A stretch of DNA of 7,038 nt from the NCBI GenBank assembly GCA_938084085.1, contig CALKDV010000137.1, positions 1-7,038 of the forward strand, written 5' to 3'. Each line of letters starts with the position of its first letter. Positions within the stretch are counted from its first letter, which is position 1. A program made the translations under genes and the position numbers. The notes beneath the pieces are model-generated. The model ran no database searches. It had not been told where the DNA came from and was given only the letters and a program-made list of their open reading frames with translations. This stretch comes from an uncultured Nannocystaceae bacterium (lineage in GTDB: Bacteria > Myxococcota_A > Polyangia > Nannocystales > Nannocystaceae). Of the stretch, positions 5,855 to 7,038 are shown one piece after another.

Positions 5855-7038
5855 TCACCCCGGCACGCGTTGGAGTACGGTGAGGTCTCCGAATGTCGCC
5901 ACGGGGCGGTAGTCCCTTTGAAGCAGACGGACCAGCCCCTCAAAGGACTCAAGCGGGTCTCGATCGTTGGCGAAGGTCGAAGTGAAGCTCGGACTCAACA
6001 CAAAGAACGCCGGTGGGCGCCCCCCCTCAAAAGCCGCCTGGACCTCCTCCGCCAGAGGTCCCGGGACGAACGGGGTCGGGCCCCCTCGAGAGAACGCCGT
6101 GTTGGTATTAAATTGCGTGAGGCTACCGAGCGCCTTGTAGACGCGCGTGGGCGCCCGTCGATTGGCCCAGTAGTACACCGGCCACGCGGTCCAGCCCCAC
6201 ACCATAATCGTGTCGTCCGCGCTGGTCCGCGCAGCGATGAACGCTCCGACCGCCTCGGGCGCCGTGCGACCGTCTTGGAGATGACGCACCTTGACGCCAC
6301 GATAGCGATCTCCCTTTCCAGCGGCGACCTCCACGAGCTGATACGCGCCCGCGGCCAACACCGCGGCCAGCACCAGCCGCCCGATGCGGCCTCCGTCGTT
6401 GCGTCCAAGGCACCCCTCCCAGTTCAAGAAGGCCACGGATAGACAAAGAGCCGGAAGACATTGAATCAAATAGTGACCGTAAAAGCGCCCGCCCCCGAGA
6501 CCTCCCGCGAGCCACGAACACGCGATCCACAGCGCGACAACCCGGGACAACCCGCGTGCACCGGGCGGGTCTTCGACTATCGCCGGGCGCCAAACGGTGC
6601 CGACGAGGGTCACGCACATCGCCGCGCACAGGAGCGGGAAGGTCTGCGCGAGCTGTGCCATCACCTGCGCGACGAGGACCGCCAGGTTAACGGGTGGCCC
6701 GTTCTCCATGGCCGTCGCATATGCGCCGACCTTGGAGATCGGCACGAGCCCCTCAAGAAGCGGTGTGAGCTGTCCCCGAGCGCCGTAGAAAACGACCATC
6801 GGAGCCGCCGCGAGCCCCGCACCCAGCACCCAGCCGATGACTGTGCGACCCGTGGCTCCCGACCATCGCCATCGGCGCGTCAATATCCAGGCGATGACCG
6901 CCAACGGCGCGAGCATCACCGCCTGCTTTTTGAACAAGAAAGCGAGGCCGGCCGCGACTCCCGCCCCCACCGAGCACCGAGCGGTTGGCGCTCGAAGGCT
7001 CTCGATGATGAGCACCCCTCCCCAGGCGTAGAGCGGAG
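5855..7038 (-). CDS. GT39/ArnT-like polytopic glycosyltransferase, 5' part missing
   Basis: The frame is open to the right edge, so only the C-terminal 393 residues are visible; a GTG at 7015 is internal, since coding-like sequence (LYAWGG) continues upstream of it. The visible part has several membrane segments, with FLFKKQAVMLAPLAVIAW early on and GGRFYGHYLIQCLPALCLSV in the middle. The latter matches the HYLxQxLP motif common in GT39/PMT/ArnT-like enzymes, which use polyprenyl-phosphate sugars on the periplasmic side. A soluble C-terminal domain follows with VWGWTAWPVYYWANRRAPTR, typical of this group. The catalytic acidic loop expected near the N-terminus is outside the window. Acceptor and sugar cannot be predicted. 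The gene is convergent with yhhQ and ends 45 bp from it. Confidence 0.75.
   Translation of the reverse strand, partial: PLYAWGGVLIIESLRAPTARCSVGAGVAAGLAFLFKKQAVMLAPLAVIAWILTRRWRWSGATGRTVIGWVLGAGLAAAPMVVFYGARGQLTPLLEGLVPISKVGAYATAMENGPPVNLAVLVAQVMAQLAQTFPLLCAAMCVTLVGTVWRPAIVEDPPGARGLSRVVALWIACSWLAGGLGGGRFYGHYLIQCLPALCLSVAFLNWEGCLGRNDGGRIGRLVLAAVLAAGAYQLVEVAAGKGDRYRGVKVRHLQDGRTAPEAVGAFIAARTSADDTIMVWGWTAWPVYYWANRRAPTRVYKALGSLTQFNTNTAFSRGGPTPFVPGPLAEEVQAAFEGGRPPAFFVLSPSFTSTFANDRDPLESFEGLVRLLQRDYRPVATFGDLTVLQRVPG

Overview
This GC-rich window has G/C-heavy third codon positions and closely packed genes. It looks like chromosomal DNA of a Gram-negative bacterium with an outer membrane: it encodes two probable lipoproteins and a C-terminal-Phe beta-barrel. 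The roadblock/LC7 protein, the DUF4266/DUF3570 pair and the ferredoxin type suggest a Myxococcota or other deltaproteobacterial lineage. That placement is inference. I see no insertion sequence, phage gene, CRISPR array, tRNA or rRNA, and every gene but one is intact. No gene-free stretch exceeds about 135 bases.

Left block (1-3625): cmk (cytidylate kinase) runs leftward and diverges across a 78-bp gap from a tightly overlapping rightward cluster. The cluster holds a small DUF4266-type lipoprotein ending in GGGCGCG, a DUF3570-type outer-membrane beta-barrel, a lipoprotein resembling a degenerate PpiC/SurA parvulin, and a roadblock/LC7 protein. The first and second genes share an ATGA junction and the third and fourth a GTGA junction; the third starts inside the second. 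They are probably one translationally coupled operon, with most of its products in the envelope. DUF4266 and DUF3570 are a known but functionally unexplained pair, and the company they keep here is the most interesting part of the window.

Middle block (3626-5809): a 135-bp gap holds a convincing sigma70-like promoter for a YfhL/Alvin-type 2[4Fe-4S] ferredoxin gene. It is followed closely by a UPF0104/LPG_synthase_TM-type membrane protein and a YhhQ-family queuosine-precursor transporter, whose gene starts 1 bp after the preceding stop.

Right block (5855-7038): a leftward gene convergent with the transporter encodes the C-terminal part of a polytopic GT39/ArnT-like glycosyltransferase. Its start lies beyond the right edge.
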